From the NCBI GenBank assembly GCA_021521415.1, contig JAIQDT010003567.1, positions 186,001 to 250,000 on the forward strand: a stretch of 64,000 nucleotides of DNA. Direction: 5' to 3'. The position numbers and the translations under genes were made by a program. Of this stretch, positions 44,047-55,760 are shown piece by piece (positions within the stretch are counted from its first letter, which is position 1; every line of letters begins with the position of its first letter). Source of the stretch: Bidens hawaiensis. Lineage: Eukaryota; Streptophyta; Magnoliopsida; Asterales; Asteraceae. The notes beneath the pieces were generated by a model. The model had not been told where the DNA came from and ran no database searches. It saw only the letters and a program-made list of their open reading frames with translations.

Positions 44047-45220
44047 TGACGTGAGGTCGAAGACTCGCGCAAAAATAAACCAAATACAACAAACTAGATA
44101 GCGGTAAGTGGGTATCGAACACGATGAGTTTGTGGAATATGTGTTAATAGAGTAGCTCAATGATTAACCAATATAAATGTAAATGACAAAAAAGTAATTC
44201 TCAAGTTGGTTTTGATTTGATTTTATAAACTAAATAAACTAACAACAAAGTTGTAAACAATTGATCAAGCAAGTATTTCTCTTGGAATTCGGGTTATTAC
44301 GCAACACTCTTGTTAAAGTTCACTAGATAAATCATAATATCTTGATTTTGTGTAAATGTAATTGTTTGTGGTTAATCAAGAACTAAGTACTCGGATTACT
44401 AGAACGCGAGGTTGTTACTTGTTAATCAATCAATATGTTTTTAACCCTAATTCCTTCTACTAAATCTCAATTGTCAACGACACCAAGAAAGTATAGAACG
44501 AAACTAGGTTTAAACAATATGGACAAGTTACAAACAATCATACAAACATCATGATTACACTAACATAAACGATTAGATAATCAATCCAAGTGCAAGAACG
44601 ATAAACATAAAGTGTTTTGTAATAACCGTACAACCAAGAGAAATACCAAGGGGTTTAGCCACACATGATTGAAATCATCATACCAAGTTTAATCCAAAGC
44701 AATCAAAGATTATGATTTTAATATTCAATTAGAAGCCTTCAAAAACTTGTTCTCAAGCACCAAAATCACCCAAACAATTGTCTCAAAACGGAATGCCAAA
44801 GAATGAAACCCAAAAGTCCTTTAAAACCACTTTTTCGAGTTGTAACCGCCATCAGCCTACAGGGTCCACCGTAATCTACGGTGGCCACCGTAGCTTACTG
44901 TGGCTTTGAAAACCTTTACTCTAGAAATGTTCTGTCTACGATAGCCATCCTACGCCAGCCTCTACCGTAGCTTACGGTGGCTTCCGTAAGTTACGGTAGC
45001 CTCAACTCCAAAATTGTCTTCCTTGTTTGACTTGTTGATTGCTATCACCAACTCTCGAGTCCTTTGCTCCTCTCCATTATAGTTCACTTAAAATAGCCTT
45101 TTCTCAGCACCTGTACCTACAAACCCACAACGTAGTGTAGTAATCCAAATTTTTGAAATTAAACATAAACTCACACGTTTTAACTAGAATTACTACACTT
45201 AAGGGTGGTTCTACAATCCA
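44047..45220 (-). mobile_element. Probable solo LTR of a second Athila-like family
   Basis: Starts TGACGTGAGG, like the AthilaA LTR start TGACGTATGC. It is followed by a similar layout: a phrase GCGGTAAGTGGGTATCGAACACG near 44100 comparable to CGGTAAGAACCGAGTGTCAATCC in AthilaA, a long AT-rich centre, a GC-rich inverted-repeat cluster, and an end ACAATCCA near 45220. No internal region follows on either side. No clear target duplication was found, so boundaries are tentative. Confidence 0.5.
44865..44996. repeat. Cluster of CCGTAG/CTACGG short inverted repeats
   Basis: Repeated ACGGTGGC, CCACCGTA and CCGTAG(C)TTACGG units, several pairing with each other (for example CCACCGTAATCTACGGTGG near 44868-44886). 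It lies about 220-360 bp from the minus-strand start of the LTR, the same relative place as the GCACGG cluster in AthilaA. Confidence 0.8.
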
Positions 45221-45240
45221 CCCGTAATTTATTTGAACTT

Positions 45241-45850
45241 ATATGGTTATTAAAGTAATTAAAAGCCAAGAAATAAAAAAAATAGGCAAAACCGGGCCTG
45301 GAGGGGTTCAAACCCGCGCCTCCAGGCCGGTTCTAAGCATTATAGATTATGCACCTGCCACTGGGCAGGTGTCTAACTTAGTTAAACATCTCAAACTAAT
45401 TGTTGATACATGTTTTGTACGTCTCGGTCTTTATCAGGGCATTAATGTAATAAGTCTAAAGTATAGGGGTCTTAATGTAAATATGGCTAAATAGGCCATT
45501 CGCTCTAATGTAAGTTACATTCGTTACCCCGTAACGAATGTAACACTCGTCTAATTGTAAGCTCATTCGTTAACCTTGATTAACGAATTAGATAACGAAT
45601 GAGGGCCATTTGCTATCTTTTAAAGTATAACGAATAAGTATGTTTATTCGTTAAAGTATCTGTAACGAATGACACATTCGTTAAGTGTTAAGTAAACGAA
45701 TGTGGTCATCCCCTACAAATACCCTGTAACTTATCATTAATGTAACAGTTCTAATATTTTGCCATTTTCTCTCTCGTTACTCTGCCAAATTGTTCACTCA
45801 ACATACACACTACACACACATAACGTATGCAAGCCTAATCGTATAAGAAT
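45241..45850 (+). mobile_element. CopiaC 5' LTR remnant with hairpins and TAACGAATG cluster
   Basis: A noncoding stretch ahead of a copia gag. It holds a strong hairpin (GGCCTGGAGG ... CCTCCAGGCC, 45295-45328) whose loop contains a B-box-like GGTTCAAACCC, a second hairpin (CACCTGCC ... GGCAGGTG, 45350-45371), then many TAACGAATG/CATTCGTTA repeats (45500-45710). A likely core promoter lies near 45712 (CCCTACAAATACCCTG). No PBS is visible and the gag N-terminus is missing, so sequence near 45780-45850 has been deleted. Confidence 0.6.
45500..45710. repeat. Cluster of TAACGAATG / CATTCGTTA inverted repeats
   Basis: At least ten copies of AACGAAT or its reverse complement in 210 bp, just upstream of a TATA-like site. 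One pair forms CATTCGTTACCCCGTAACGAATG (45516-45540). Confidence 0.85.
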
Positions 45851-48340
45851 CAACATGTGTATCATTGCGATCAATTTCGAAATTTTATTTTGATGAAAAA
45901 TGAAACGGTGGAAGAGATGATTAACCGTTTTAGTCATCTGATTGTTGAGATGTCTAGTGTCGATCTTGAGCCAACAGAACAAGATAAGATCGATACACTG
46001 AAGAATGCTCTACCTTCTTCTTATTCGACTTTCTTGTTTGTGTTAAAGAGAACGGTTTCTTTCAGAACTCTGAACTTACAGCTGTGCAATTCATAAACAA
46101 GATTGAAGAAAGGGAATTTGATATCAAATGTCAAAATAAGTTGAAGGAGAATCAAAACCATCAGTCTTCAACCCAAAACCCTTTACTTTATGGAAGTGCA
46201 TTGCTAGCAAATAATGCTTCAAGTTCAGTGCCAATCAATGCGTTCTTTGCTTAATCCTAAGAGGATTCTACTGTAAACAGTCCACCTAATGTATGTTTTA
46301 TGGCTAGTGGTGCGACTACAAACTCAAATGCTCATGCATCAAGCTTGCCTAAGGTAAATCTGCAAGAAGCTGAACAACAGTTTGCTTTTGTGTGTACGTT
46401 CATGACTTCTTATGAATAGCTGATTGGAAGCAAGATCGCTACGAGCGATCTCACAGATGAAGATTATGATTAAATCGACCCGGACGATCTTGAGCTAATG
46501 GATTTAAAATGGAACATGGCTATGATCGTTCATAAAGTTAAAAGGTTTATGCAACGAACGGGAAAAGATCTTCCTACGTTGAACAAAAGGGTTGGGTTTG
46601 ATAAGCTGAAGGTAAAGTGTTATAATTGCGGTGAATTTGGCCATTTTGCCAAAGAATGTGACAAGCCGAGGAAAGACTATTCCGGCTCAAGCAATTCTGA
46701 ATGTTTTTCAGGAAAGAATTCATCTGGTGGGGATAAGAGTAAATCTGCTGTATCTGGTGATCAAGACAAATCTTCTGCTACTCAAGCTTCAGTGGTCAAT
46801 GAAGTAGTTTATTGGTCTCAACGTTTGTTGGGAAATCAAGCAAACGTGGCTATTGTTGAAACAGTGGAGAAATTTGAAGATGCCAGCAGTGATAATGTAT
46901 CGGAGGGAAGTGATTCGTCTGACTCTGAGACTGACACTGATCAAAGTCTGTCGTCTCAAACTGAATCAATCTCTGTGAAAGCTGAATCTTATGCTTGTAT
47001 GGCTAAGATTGATTAGGTATGTCACAAATCTCAATCTAATGTATCTGAACCTTCATCAAAAGTGAATGATTGTGCTGAATGTGCTGTATTAAAAGCCAAA
47101 CTTGAAACAGCATTAACTCAGAACAATACACTCACAAAAGATCACTTTATGATCAATGAATGCTACAAACAAAAGACAAAATTGCTAGAGCAATCAACTC
47201 TGAAAATTCAAAAACTGTCTGAAAGCAATCATGATTTTAAAACTAAAGTTCATTGTAAACGAAGGAGATCAACATTTGAAGGAGATTCTTCGACTCCGAA
47301 CCTGTATTTCCAATCTTGAAAACGAAATAATGGAATTGAATAATAAGCTTGGAAAATTTAGAGATTCTTCATTTCTTTTGAATGAAATAATTGAGGTTAA
47401 TCATTCCCATAAGAAAAATAGAAAAGCAGGTTTGGGTTACGTCGAAATTCCACCTCCTTTTAAACATGATTACAGTAGCATTCCCGATATGGAAAAATTT
47501 TCAAATATGACTACTGATAAATCTGAAAGTGTTGATACAACTGGTCCTACTCGTGAACCAATTCATATCGAAAGTAAAAAGGTTTTCACCAAAAACGAAT
47601 TGGATGGTTCAATCGAGGTGTTGTCTGAACTAGATGTGATTGTCAAAAACAAAGATATTCCAATTGACAATCATATTCTGTGTGAACCCGAAGATTTTGA
47701 ACAAGCTGTGTATGGTTCAAAGACTTCCGGTGTTTCTTCAAAAACATCAAACGTTCCTAAGGTAAATCCTAAAGTAATTCCTAAGGAAAAATCTAATGTA
47801 TCTCAATCAGACAAGCCTTCGGTGTCTGATGAGGAGTTGATGCGATTCGTTAATCCTCAACTGAAATCATCAAATGGAAAAAATTTTAAATTAAAGGGAT
47901 TGTCAAAAGTGTTTTCTGACAAAGTAGTTCCTTTGAATCTTCTAAAACCTGAAATGATTGAAAGTGTATTTCAGGATGACACTTCACAAATGACTGAACT
48001 TGAACAAAAATTTTATAAATAAAAAATTGTTAATGTTCAAGAAAAACCAAAAACTAATGTTTTTAAACCTATCACGTTCATAAAATCGTCAGGTTTGGAA
48101 AATTCTTCGAATTTAACAAATCTTGAATTCTATAAGAAAAGAAAGGGTTTAAAACACGAAACACCGAAGAAAGTTACATTTGAGAAACCCAAAGATGATA
48201 TTCATAAATCTTTGCTATCAAATACTACATGTACTTTGCCACGAAACACTTGGGACTCTCGATTATGTTTCAAATGTGGTGAACCCCGTCATGTTTCCAA
48301 AAAGTGCAAAGCAAAGATTGATGGTATCAAAGACTCATAA
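45851..48340 (+). pseudogene. CopiaC gag, Sirevirus-like (broken)
   Basis: Long gag of Ty1/copia type. The first segment (45857-46130) is the C-terminal part of the UBN2-type gag domain (MINRFSHLIVEMSSVDLEP, LKNALPSSYSTFLFVLKR). A zinc knuckle [14 protein letters not shown] lies at 46618-46660, followed by a Ser/Asp-rich stretch. Further frames 47062-47319 and 47231-48022 form a long coiled-coil-like region (KLETALTQNNTLTKDH, ISNLENEIMELNNKLG). A second zinc-knuckle-like motif CFKCGEPRHVSKKC is at 48268-48310. An extended gag with coiled coil and two zinc knuckles fits Sireviruses. Stops occur near 46254, 46420, 46472 and 47016 with frameshifts. Confidence 0.82.
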
Positions 48341-48664
48341 ACTCGAAAGATTCATTCATTATCAAACTTAAAAGAAAACCAAGTTGATGAGTGTGTTATA
48401 ATGTATTCGAATATTAATCTGAAGAAGGTTATTCGGATTGATTCGGATAATGAAGCAACCAAATGTGTTGACCGTGTTCAACCAATTTGTTCCAATGTTG
48501 ATTCGGGAAGAATACGTGATGGATACTTAAAGAAGAAAACTAAGAAAACCGTCACATATTCTCAAGTCTCGAATGTTGGAGTTAATTTAAATATTTCTCC
48601 TAAAGTATCAAAGGGAGAGCCCAAGACTAAGGCTTGAGCTGCCTTTTTGAACTAATCATTTTAC
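48341..48664 (+). pseudogene. CopiaC gag-protease linker
   Basis: A degraded linker of about 320 bp. An open stretch at 48401-48637 (LKKVIRIDSDNEATKC, KKKTKKTVTYSQVSN) probably belongs to the same polyprotein. No domain recognised. Confidence 0.5.
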
Positions 48665-49490
48665 TTGTTTGTGCAGGGTACATCTCGGTCCGTGTCTAAT
48701 CACAAATGGATATTGGATAGTGGATGTTCTCGACATATCATCGGCAACCTGGATCTTCTGAATAACATCAAAGATATTCAAGGGGGTTATGTTGCGTTTG
48801 CTGGTAACCAAGGAGGAATGATTACAAAAGAGGGAGAAGTTTCAAACGGAAAAGTAACGTTTGAAAAGGTTAATTATTGTGAAAAGGTGGATCATAATCT
48901 GTTGAGCGTGTCACAGATTTGCGATAAAAAATTTACCACCATATTCACCGACAAGGAATGTGTTATTCTTCAACCACGATACACAATTCCTGAAGACATG
49001 GTTATCATGCGATCACCTCGATCAAATGATATTTATGAACTTGACATGAGTTATGATGTACAAGTTTCGCCCTCAGCTACTTGCTTTGTATCCAAAGCGA
49101 CTGAGAAAGATTCTATTCTTTGGCATAGACGCATGGGACACATCCACTTACGAAAGATGAACTTTCTAATGTCAAATGATTTAGTGGATGGTGTGTCACT
49201 CAAGAATTTCAAGTTCAATAAACACTGCGTCGCGTGCAAGAAGGGGAAACAAAAGAAGAAATCACATCCAAGAAAGTCACTAAACACTATTGTTACACCT
49301 CTAGAACGACTTCATATGGATCTCTTTGGTCCGATGAGTCGTGCTAGCATTGCTGGAGATTTTTACTGTTTAGTAGTAACGGATGATTTCTCACGCTACT
49401 CATGGGTGTTATTTATGGATCGAAGGATCAGACTCCTGTCTTAATTCAGAATCTTATCACGAAGATCGAATCATATCAGGACCGTCTATC
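48665..49490 (+). pseudogene. CopiaC protease and truncated integrase
   Basis: Protease active site WILDSGCSRHIIGN near 48706-48750, then LLSVSQICDKKFTTIF, the GAG-pre-integrase domain with WHRRMGHIHLRKM and CVACKKGKQKKKSHP (zinc-binding His and Cys), and the start of the integrase core LERLHMDLFGPM and VVTDDFSRYSWVLFM. A frameshift occurs at about 49420. Copia sequence ends at about 49490, where the LTR of SireD begins. The rest of pol and the 3' LTR are absent. Confidence 0.88.
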
Positions 49491-50502
49491 GGGTGCAACC
49501 TTAGTAAAGGTTTGACAAGAACATACCGACTTAATAACTCAAAGACCGATTGAGTATCCCGGCGGAATCAGGATATTCAATGATTGAGAATGAAAGCTTG
49601 TGGAGAATTATCAAACACAAAACAACAAATGATAATCGGTAAAGACTATTTCAACGACAAAGATTCACTATATTAAATGATACGTCAATGATACAGTGAA
49701 TGGAATGTCTAGGGTTTTGTGTGACGGCGGTTTTTGATATTCGTCTGCAAAGATTGTCAGTATGCGTGCCAAAAACCCCTTAAAAACCCGTCACCTAGTC
49801 GTACCCTAGGATGTCTATATATAGACCCTAACATTCCATGTATACGTCCTAGACATTACATAATGAAAGATAAATCTAATACAAGTGTTTCAGACCTCGA
49901 GCAAGGTATATACTTGCTCCAGCAAGCTTCCTATACAAGGTGTGCTCGGAGTGTGTCCTCGAGCATACTTTACTTAGAATATATTCTCTTTCGGAGAATA
50001 CATATTCTCTTCGAGTAAGCTTCATTCCTCTTGACTTGTTCAAACTTTGCTCGAATAAGTCCATCGAGCAAGCTCATTCTTCTTGATGTCTTCAGCTTTT
50101 CTTATTCAGCAATCTTTATCATGCTCGGATGTAAATCTTGCTCGGTAACTGAACTGTGCTCGAAGTCTTTGCTTTGATTCACATGACATCCTCTTATTGC
50201 ATCCATGCTCGTCCCCATGTGCTCGATCATCCTGTGCTCGTAACACTTGGTTGGAACTTGTATGATCAAGCTGTTTGCCCGATTGGCAATCCATGCTCGA
50301 TAGAAGAATACCCTTGCTCGTTGAAGTGTAGCTTGCTCGAAGCCTTCCACATTTAGAAGAATCAACCATTTAAGGTTCAGAACCTTGCTCGAAGTAGTAA
50401 AAACCATGCTCGATCGTCTGGGCTTGCTCGAATTTCATACTTAGCCGTTTTCTGAGGAGGTTAAGAAGATTCCATCTTCCTTATCAAAAATCCGACCCAA
50501 CA
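49491..50502 (-). mobile_element. SireD 3' LTR, rich in TGCTCGA motifs
   Basis: Inner end CCGACCCAACA at 50502 (TGTTGGGTCGG on the minus strand). The outer end is not fixed; it lies near the CopiaC break at about 49490-49515. From 49890 to 50440 it has at least fifteen copies of TGCTCG or CGAGCA. Confidence 0.72.
49890..50440. repeat. TGCTCGA motif cluster in the SireD LTR
   Basis: TGCTCGA is half of the palindrome TGCTCGAGCA. Copies occur in both directions every 25-40 bp, often as TTGCTCGAAG, ATGCTCGA or GTGCTCG. Clusters of short palindromic motifs upstream of the promoter are described for Sirevirus LTRs. Confidence 0.88.
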
Positions 50503-50515
50503 ATCTCCCCCTAGA
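50503..50515 (-). promoter_or_regulatory. SireD polypurine tract
   Basis: ATCTCCCCCTAG just inside the LTR end reads CTAGGGGGAGAT on the minus strand. Confidence 0.8.
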
Positions 50516-50718
50516 TTGGAACAAGCTCAAATGCACCAAAACATACCTACACAGAGTTACACATGTATCAGATTTCTAGATAAATCATTTAAGAACGTGT
50601 CATTTCATTACATAATTGGAATTTTTCCACATAGGCATTACACACTAATTTTTTACAACTCAAACAAAATACAAAGATAAACAGAATTAAAAATCAATCA
50701 TCCATTAGCTCCATTCTG
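50516..50718 (-). other. Short noncoding region between the extra ORF and the PPT
   Basis: About 200 bp without a gene; nothing recognised. Confidence 0.6.
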
Positions 50719-53700
50719 TTATCTTCTTCCTCTGTTCTTGGCTTCAGCCCTTTCTTTCAATATCTTCACATATGCAGCTCTTTGCTTCAGCATGTCAAGT
50801 TCAGAGGAGTCAGAGGCATCACTTGGGAATCTTGCATCAATCAAATCTTGTAAATCTTGTGGATGCATATAATGCAGATCACCATCCTCCCTTATGACTG
50901 CAATAGGTATCCCTGACTCATTTCTCAAAGTGGTCGAATCATCATTTTGATTGTACGTTATGTATGTGATTCTTCCAAATTGTTGCACTCTTGAGTTAGG
51001 TTCCTTCATCACTTCTCTCGTAGCCAAGCACTCTTTTAAGGTCTTCCTTTTCTGATGAGAGTTGCTTGCTAGAGTTCTTTGTTTCTTTGATTTAGAGAGG
51101 GAAAGCTCGGATATGTGAACTTCACTTGTTCTCTTCCTCCTCTTCTCTTTTTCTGCTTGGCTCCTGATCTCTCTCTTCTTTTGCTGCAGAAATGGGAATC
51201 CCTTTTCTGCTTGATCCTTTAAAAACTTTGAGAGATCATTCCTCAGTTGACCAGATGGTTGACTTCTTACTTGATTGTCATATAAATTCAGCTCAGCCAT
51301 CATGGTCAGTTGTTCTTCTGAAAAGTTTCTCAAATCATCTCTAAAGATGATGAGATGTTCTGTTTCATCTTCAGTCACAACCCTTAATGTCTTTGATCTT
51401 CTGTCAAAATAGAGATGTGTGGGCAAATTCAAGTTTCTTGGCTGCACAGGCCTCACACTCTCTGACCTCTGGGTTCTGCTTGAGCACCCTATTTCAACTA
51501 TCTTAATTTTATCAAGACCCTCTTCAACATACCATCTTTTTATTGTATCTTCAGTTTGCATTAACAGTCTTGACATTTTTACTCCCTTTTTGTGGAGGGC
51601 ATTCATCATTTCTGCATGAACTTCTTGTTCTGTCCTCCTTCGGTTTTCCTGCAGTTTCCTCTGTGTTTCAAAATACATCCTCTGCTCTCTGTGGTATATT
51701 TCCATTAGCTCAGCAAGAAGCATGTTCTAAAACTGTTCTTCTGATATCCCTATCTCCATCACAAGTTTCTTTAACATTTCCATCCTTTGAAGGTCCTCAA
51801 ACCACCTCTTTGCTTCTTGATCTTTCTTTTCTTTTTCCTCCCTTTCCTTCTGTAATCTCATTTTTAACTCCTGCTCTCTTTCAAACTTTTCTTGACTTTC
51901 TTGATCTTTGTGAGAGTCTTTAATTTGTTGAATTCTTCTTTTCAGTTCTTCAGGAGAGAGATTTATCAAGAAGTTGTAGATGTAGCCATACAGCTGAAGG
52001 AATTTAATGTCCTTATGTTTTGACTTTAAGGATTCATATGCTTCTTCATCCTTTTGGTTCTTTTCAGTTCTTTTCTTGCTAGTGTCTGATTCTTTTAATT
52101 CTTTTTCTTTCTCTTTCTTCCTTTCAGTCACCCTTCTCACATAGTCAGACAGATTCTCCATGAGAGCCCTTTTGTACAAACCATCAATCTTGTCAAATGG
52201 CTGTAAGTTCAGGAAAGCAGGCTTATGACCAGCCTTTATCAATACTTCTCATTTTCCTTTCCTAATTCTCCACCCCTCAGCTTCTCTTGCCACATCCTCT
52301 TTTGATAGTCTTTGAACATGCAGAGGATCATAGCCCAAACTGATCAAATATTCAACATTTTCATTTATCTTTTTAGCTTCCTTCACTTCTTCCTCATCTT
52401 CACTCTCACCATCCAAATCCACCACTTCTTTAAGATTATAAAGAGCCTCAATCATTGGTTCATCATTTTGTTTGGATTGAGCTCTTCTTCTTTCTTCTAG
52501 TTTGTCTCTCCTCATCTTATACACCAATTTCTTCACAGATTTTTGTCTTTTGGATTTTGGTGTCTCAATATCAGTTGTGTCTTTTCTTTTTAAACTTGAT
52601 TGAGTTGGAGTGGATGTATCGGGCTGCTCCACTTCTATTTCTGGTTCTTCAATAATTATCTCCTCATCCACAGACTCGGATTCTTCAATAACATCTTCAT
52701 TTCTATGAGTCTCTTCAGTTTCTTCAGTGACCTCTTGAATGATGGGTTCACTTGGTTCAACATGTTCTCTAGGTCTTGATTCTCCTTTGCTCAGATTTAT
52801 AAATTCTATTTAAGCCTTTCTTGCTGCCATCACAATCTCTGGATGATGTCTCTCTGGATTATTCAGAATCAGTGTAAGATCCTTTAATATAATCAACTTA
52901 ACCATAGTGCTTGCTGAGACTTCAATGGTTTCATCTTCTTCATGAATAACTGGTCCCAACCCAAGTTCTTGTTCTTTTTCAAGATTTTCAGGTTCAGTCA
53001 CTGATTGTTCTGGTTCATTGGTTGTTGGCTCTTCAGTCTCAATTGTTGTAGGTTCTGCAGCCTTTTCTTGATCATTATTCAGACTTTCATTGAAGGCATC
53101 AATTGTAGCCTTGATTGCTGCATCAGCTTCCCTTAACCTCCTCTCATCTTCTTCATCTTTGTCTTTCATGTTTATCAATGCTTCAATTACCTCTTGAGGA
53201 ATCTCCTTTTCTTCTTCAACCATTACTTCCCTTTCAAGGGCCTCCAGCTCTTCATTCATTAGATTGATTGCTGTTTTCACTGACTCAGCTTCAGCTACGT
53301 CCGGATCAACAACATTTTCTTTAAACAAAATATCTTCTGATTGGACTGGATGCTTAGGCAGGGGATGTAGATCTTCTTCAGTAATTGCAACCCCTTTGCC
53401 TTTTGTTTTTCTTTCTAGTCTCTCTTCTTCAGTTTCATCTTCTTCTTTATCCTCCCCCTCATCCTCCGATTCTCCATCATCATATGCTTGGTTTAGCATG
53501 TTCAAAGCATCAGATGGTCCAACCTCCTCTTCAACATCAATATTCTCCCCCTGTTTTGGTGCATCTGAGGTCTTCTTAACCTCAGACTGCCCCTCAAGGG
53601 TTCGAATCTTTATTAAAGCTTCATTCAGAGCAGCTTCCATTGCGGAGTTCTGTCTGGCCAAAATGGCATTACGTTCTCTTAACATGATGTTTTCAAACTC

Positions 53701-54901
53701 AAGTTTGGCATTTTCACACACAACATCGTAAATATTGGGACTTGATGGTGGGGGTTTCAGTAGTAGGTTTTGGAGCTGGTTCAGAGAATGGTTCAGATTC
53801 TGCGGTTTCAGTGGATGGAACTTTGTATGGTTCTGGGATTTGGGTTGGGAGAGTAGGTTCAATTGGTTCTATAGTAGGTTGAGGATGGATAGGTATGTCT
53901 TGTTCATTTGGCTCAGTTGTGGTAGGTGAAAAACGAATATCAGCATTATCAGTTGGCTCATGAGCTTTGTGACCAATTTCATACACAGTCTCATCAACTA
54001 CAACCTGTGCATCAGCAGCATTTTCAATAATCATCTCATCTCCTCCATTGACACCATCATCATCATCATTATCATTATCATCACCATCATCATCTTCCTC
54101 ATCACTGTTGCCAGGGGTCCTCGGTACATCAATGGCACCCAGTGCAGGAACAAGTAACCAAGGGAGTACATCCCAGTCAGCATTCTCAATAAACTTACTC
54201 TGAGCATCCTTCATGCGTTTGCATATATTTGGATCTTGCAACCCCAAAATCTGCCATGTTCTTTGAATGTATGGTAAGACTCTGTTTATTAAGATCTGCA
54301 TAAAACGTGGATACATTAAGAATCTTTGATGTACTTGCCTCTCTGCATTTGAAATCAACCCTTGAAAGATGAGTCTTGAAATGTTGAAGGGTTGCTGGTA
54401 AAGAATGGCGACAGTGAGAGTCCCAAGCTCTCTACTCAATAAAGTCCAGGTCCCTCGTCGTGGAGATAGAGACTGAATAACGTGATGAATCAAAAATCTG
54501 TAGATTAACGGAAAACTCCCCTTTTGAAACTGTCCCTCCTTAACTCTTCCCTGATAGCCCATAGTCTCTTGAAAGACTCTTAGTAACTTTGGGATGGAGT
54601 AGGATGGCTGATCCTCAAAATTGTCATTAAGTTCCAGTGCAGCTCTGATTGAGGCTTCAGTTATTTCAATGTCATGATTTAGAATCGACGCCTCAATTCT
54701 TTCCCCATTGACGTCATTTACATGTGTTGCAGACCCCCAAAAATCCGAAATGTGATTTCTGTATATTGTGGGGTTGGTAGTTAACGCCACCCTCAGGTTG
54801 GAGTTTCTTAGAAAGTTTATCATTGGCTCCAACTCACGGTTGTCATCGTCTATCTACAGTCGAGCACACATATTATGCCGTTTTTCAAATTTGAAGGCCA
54901 T
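50719..54901 (-). pseudogene. SireD extra 'env-like' ORF (broken)
   Basis: A reading of about 1390 codons. The start is placed at 54901 (MAFKFEKRHNMCARL), because the frame runs into the next ATG (54832) with only a TAG at 54854-54856 between. The N-terminal 230 residues look folded (ILNHDIEITEASIRAALELN, LIYRFLIHHVIQSLSPRRGT, LTVAILYQQPFNISRLIFQG, IQRTWQILGLQDPNICKRMK). An acidic stretch follows near 54060-54110, then a long Glu/Lys-rich region likely to form coiled coil (about 52240-51730). The C-terminus carries HYMHPQDLQDLIDARFP. There is one frameshift near 53750-53860; from 53862 on, the remaining parts share one frame, split by stops at 52810, 52249 and 51727. I see no signal peptide and no convincing membrane span. 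Position after pol matches the env-like gene of Sireviruses; its function is unknown. Confidence 0.75.
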
Positions 54902-55239
54902 CAGTTCTGCAAGAACAAGAAGAGTTGCCAGTACACAAAGTTGCAGAACTAATATATGAGAAAAGATAGATGATGAATGGCGTCTACAATTAACCTGTTC
55001 CTTAGTAATATGCTTACCGAAGTCGAAACAGAGCTAATGGCGCTAATCAAAGAGAAATTAACGAATAATAGAACAGCGAGCAAGGGGAAAATAGCACGAG
55101 CAAGAGGGTTTTCGTCTAGGGTTAATCAGAGAATATGTGTGAAAAACTTTCTAAGTCTCCTTTTTATACCTAACGATTTGGTGGTACAGTACCTTGGTTT
55201 GTCGTCTAGCAATCGACAGTTGTCATTTAATTTCAAATT

Positions 55240-55760
55240 TACATGTACCAGCCTTGCTCGAGTATATAGCCAAAATAAAAACTTGCTCCCCCTGTACACA
55301 AGGACATGATATAATGCTTGCTCGAGCGTACTTAGAAATATATCATATCAATTTCTTATGCTCGAGATGCATTCCTGTGTGCTTGAAGTACAGTGTGCTC
55401 GAAAGCCTTAAAATCTTTCCTAATCCCTCACTCGAGCACAGAAATTGGTACGCTAGTGTGCTCGAAAATTTTGTAGCAATAAAATCATCTTTACTCATCT
55501 TGAAATTTTAACTCAATCATCTCTACACGCTCACTAAAACACCGAGCACAGGACCTTGCTTGAAACACTTAGATGTTTTCTATCATTCAGTTGTCGTGCT
55601 CGTAGACATGAAATCATAGTTACTCATGCAATCATGCTCGAAGATACTTAGTAAAATAACAAAGTATATCTTCGTGCTAGAAGATCAAAGATAACAAAAC
55701 ACATCAAAAACAAGCTCGAAGTACAGTCTAATTCCTAGATCATACTCGAAAATACTTAGA
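55240..55760. repeat. TGCTCGA motif group 1 in the SireD internal region
   Basis: About ten copies of TGCTCGA, CTCGAGC or CGAGCAC, both directions. Confidence 0.8.

Noticed and set aside
45500..45710. CRISPR-like array of direct repeats
   Set aside because: Units are short, irregularly spaced, occur in both orientations, and the context is a plant LTR.
50100..50410. Overlapping minus-strand frames of about 90-100 codons in the SireD LTR
   Set aside because: They arise from the TGCTCGA repeats; no conserved domain and located in the LTR.
53264..53731. 155-codon Ser-rich plus-strand frame
   Set aside because: Antisense shadow of the Glu/Asp-rich part of the SireD extra ORF; Ser runs are reversed acidic codons.
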